Shown here: positions 62,946-64,000 of the stretch, piece after piece
Layout of the letters: each line of letters begins with the position of its first letter
Numbering within the stretch: the first letter of the stretch is position 1
DNA from: Spirochaetales bacterium
GTDB lineage: Bacteria; Spirochaetota; Spirochaetia; Treponematales; Treponemataceae
Assembly (NCBI GenBank): GCA_029098225.1
Contig: JAQXNX010000033.1
Location: forward strand, 1-64,000
DNA: 64,000 bases
Reading direction: 5' to 3'
Made by a program: the position numbers and the translations under genes
The notes under the pieces: generated by a model
Databases searched by the model: none
Told to the model about the DNA's origin: nothing
What the model saw: the letters and a program-made list of their open reading frames with translations, nothing else

Positions 62946-64000
62946 CTATATTATTCCCCTCTTCCATAACACTGCAGTTTTCGTTTTTATAAACACATTG
63001 GGCATTATCAGAAGATTCAATACATACTTTATATGAATTGTTTTTTAAATTTCCCTTTACACTAAATAATTCGGCAATTCGTCCGGTCTTTCCGGTAATT
63101 AAAAATGAATTTTTAATGCAAGAAATATTTCCTTCATTTGCTGAAATTACAACACAGGTATTAGAACTGGCGCTTATCGAAGAATTATTTATATCAATTC
63201 GTGATTTTACAGAAGACAAAAATGAACAATAAGCTTTTGAATTTACAGAAGCAGTCAAAGATGAAATAATAATGATTGAATTATAAGAATCGATTACATT
63301 TGCATTATTTAAATAATTAAATCCCATCGTGCAGTCTTTTATTGAAAGAACAGCATTTTCCAGCTGTAAAACAGAATTTTCTTTTGAAGAAGAATTGATT
63401 ATATTCTGGAAATGAAAATTTGAGAATGAAAAATTTGAACTCTTAAGCTTTAAACTTCCTGAATCCTTAAAAGTTATGGTAGCGTTATTTTCGCCAATAA
63501 AAACAAAATTTGTGTATAGAAGATATTCTTTTGCAATTTCCATATTTCCGCTTACATGGATTGTTGCAGAACGAACATCCTTTAAAACTTCATAAATTTG
63601 TTCGAACTCTGTAAACGGATTTTCTTGTGTTCCTTCGGCATTTTCTGTTAATGCTGAACTATCAAAATAATAGCTTGTCTGATCAATAATTAAACCGTAC
63701 TCAACAGTTTTACTTACATTATCTCCACGCTTTGTATAAGCCTGAACTTTATAATATACAGTTTCTGAATTTCTTGGATTCCAGATTACTGAGAAGGAAT
63801 TTTTTGAAATCTTTTTAAATTCTCCCATCTGTATTTTTTCAAAAAGAGGACTTTTTGGAGTATAGATTTCTTCCGAGCCTGGAACAGGAAAAGGATTACT
63901 GAATGAAATAAAAAGCTCACAATCTTTTGGACAGGAAATTTCTATTTTAGCAGGATTTCTTGAATAAAATGATTTTGCTGAAGAAGAAATTTTTGGAACA
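62935..64000 (-). CDS. beta-helix surface or exported protein, C-terminal fragment
   Basis: The frame is open from the right edge of the window to the stop at 62935, so only the last 355 residues are seen; the first internal ATG (63828) is not the true start. The visible N-terminal part looks like Ig-like or chitobiase C-terminal-type repeats (NPFPVPGSEEIYTPKSPLF). From about residue 85 there is a right-handed parallel beta-helix rich in Asn, Ser, Ile and Val. Such proteins are often exported. Function unknown. Confidence 0.72.
   Translation of the reverse strand, partial: VPKISSSAKSFYSRNPAKIEISCPKDCELFISFSNPFPVPGSEEIYTPKSPLFEKIQMGEFKKISKNSFSVIWNPRNSETVYYKVQAYTKRGDNVSKTVEYGLIIDQTSYYFDSSALTENAEGTQENPFTEFEQIYEVLKDVRSATIHVSGNMEIAKEYLLYTNFVFIGENNATITFKDSGSLKLKSSNFSFSNFHFQNIINSSSKENSVLQLENAVLSIKDCTMGFNYLNNANVIDSYNSIIIISSLTASVNSKAYCSFLSSVKSRIDINNSSISASSNTCVVISANEGNISCIKNSFLITGKTGRIAELFSVKGNLKNNSYKVCIESSDNAQCVYKNENCSVMEEGNNIVVF

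Noticed and set aside
1-64000. CRISPR array, prophage, insertion sequence, rRNA operon or replication origin
   Set aside because: No regularly spaced repeats, transposase or integrase motifs, phage structural genes, rRNA sequence or dnaA-box cluster were found on reading both strands.

Overview
The window looks like chromosomal DNA of a host-associated spirochaete of the genus Treponema. The DNA is AT-rich. The gene content is typical of the group: tamB-bamA-skp-mutS in the order I recall from T. pallidum, a flbB-fliK-flgD-flgE block for periplasmic flagella, a eukaryote-type hexokinase, a PUR-domain nucleic-acid-binding protein, and an FlgE with Lys165 and Cys178, the pair that forms the lysinoalanine hook crosslink in T. 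denticola. Glycogen synthesis (GlgC), indolepyruvate oxidoreductase, phenylacetate-CoA ligase and a shikimate gene (aroB) suggest a free-living-capable gut or rumen treponeme rather than a reduced pathogen. The species is inference. No phage, IS element, CRISPR array or rRNA operon is visible.

Layout. 1-2.7 kb: rpoZ (partial), remA-like, yicC, murC. 2.8-5.8 kb: a small HExxH membrane protein with an elaborate promoter, then flgF-flgG-flgJ behind a sigma-28-type promoter. 5.9-13 kb: glgC, an NtrC/NtrB-type two-component pair, holB, cvpA, murG. 13-20.2 kb: iorAB, an ankyrin protein, gene remnants, tRNA-Phe, a 7TM protein with a degenerate GGDEF domain, paaK. 20.6-26 kb: flgE, flgD, fliK, flbB, hexokinase. 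26-33.5 kb: DEAD-box helicase, an outer-membrane protein, an rRNA methyltransferase, a pseudouridine synthase, a transglutaminase-like protein, an HTH-PtsN fusion. 33.6-40.7 kb: envelope proteins including two degenerate LytM proteins around two phosphohexomutases and dnaQ. 40.7-47 kb: HD protein, unknown helical protein, recN, nadK, DegT-type aminotransferase, cheW. 47-58 kb: comF, duplicated terminator hairpins, mutS, skp, bamA, tamB. 58-64 kb: tmk, an exported unknown, aroB, cysteine desulfurase, PUR protein, rnhB and a truncated beta-helix protein.

The most notable signal is in the spacing of promoters. At about ten genes (murC, murG, iorA, the ankyrin gene, the 7TM-GGDEF gene, the RlmK-like methyltransferase, the RluA-like synthase, the propeller protein, the LysM/LytM gene, tmk, aroB) a -10 box, usually with a -35 at 17 bp, ends only 6-11 nt before the start codon and there is no Shine-Dalgarno sequence. 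This predicts leaderless or near-leaderless mRNAs, while genes inside operons have normal AGGAG sites. Several apparent TTG starts disappear when read this way.

Other points of interest are GC-rich palindromic elements in the leaders of two genes and a different one inserted in frame in iorA, a palindromic operator over the -35 of paaK, and sigma-28 sites that place a LysM/LytM protein in the flagellar regulon. I found no complete new defence or mobile system.
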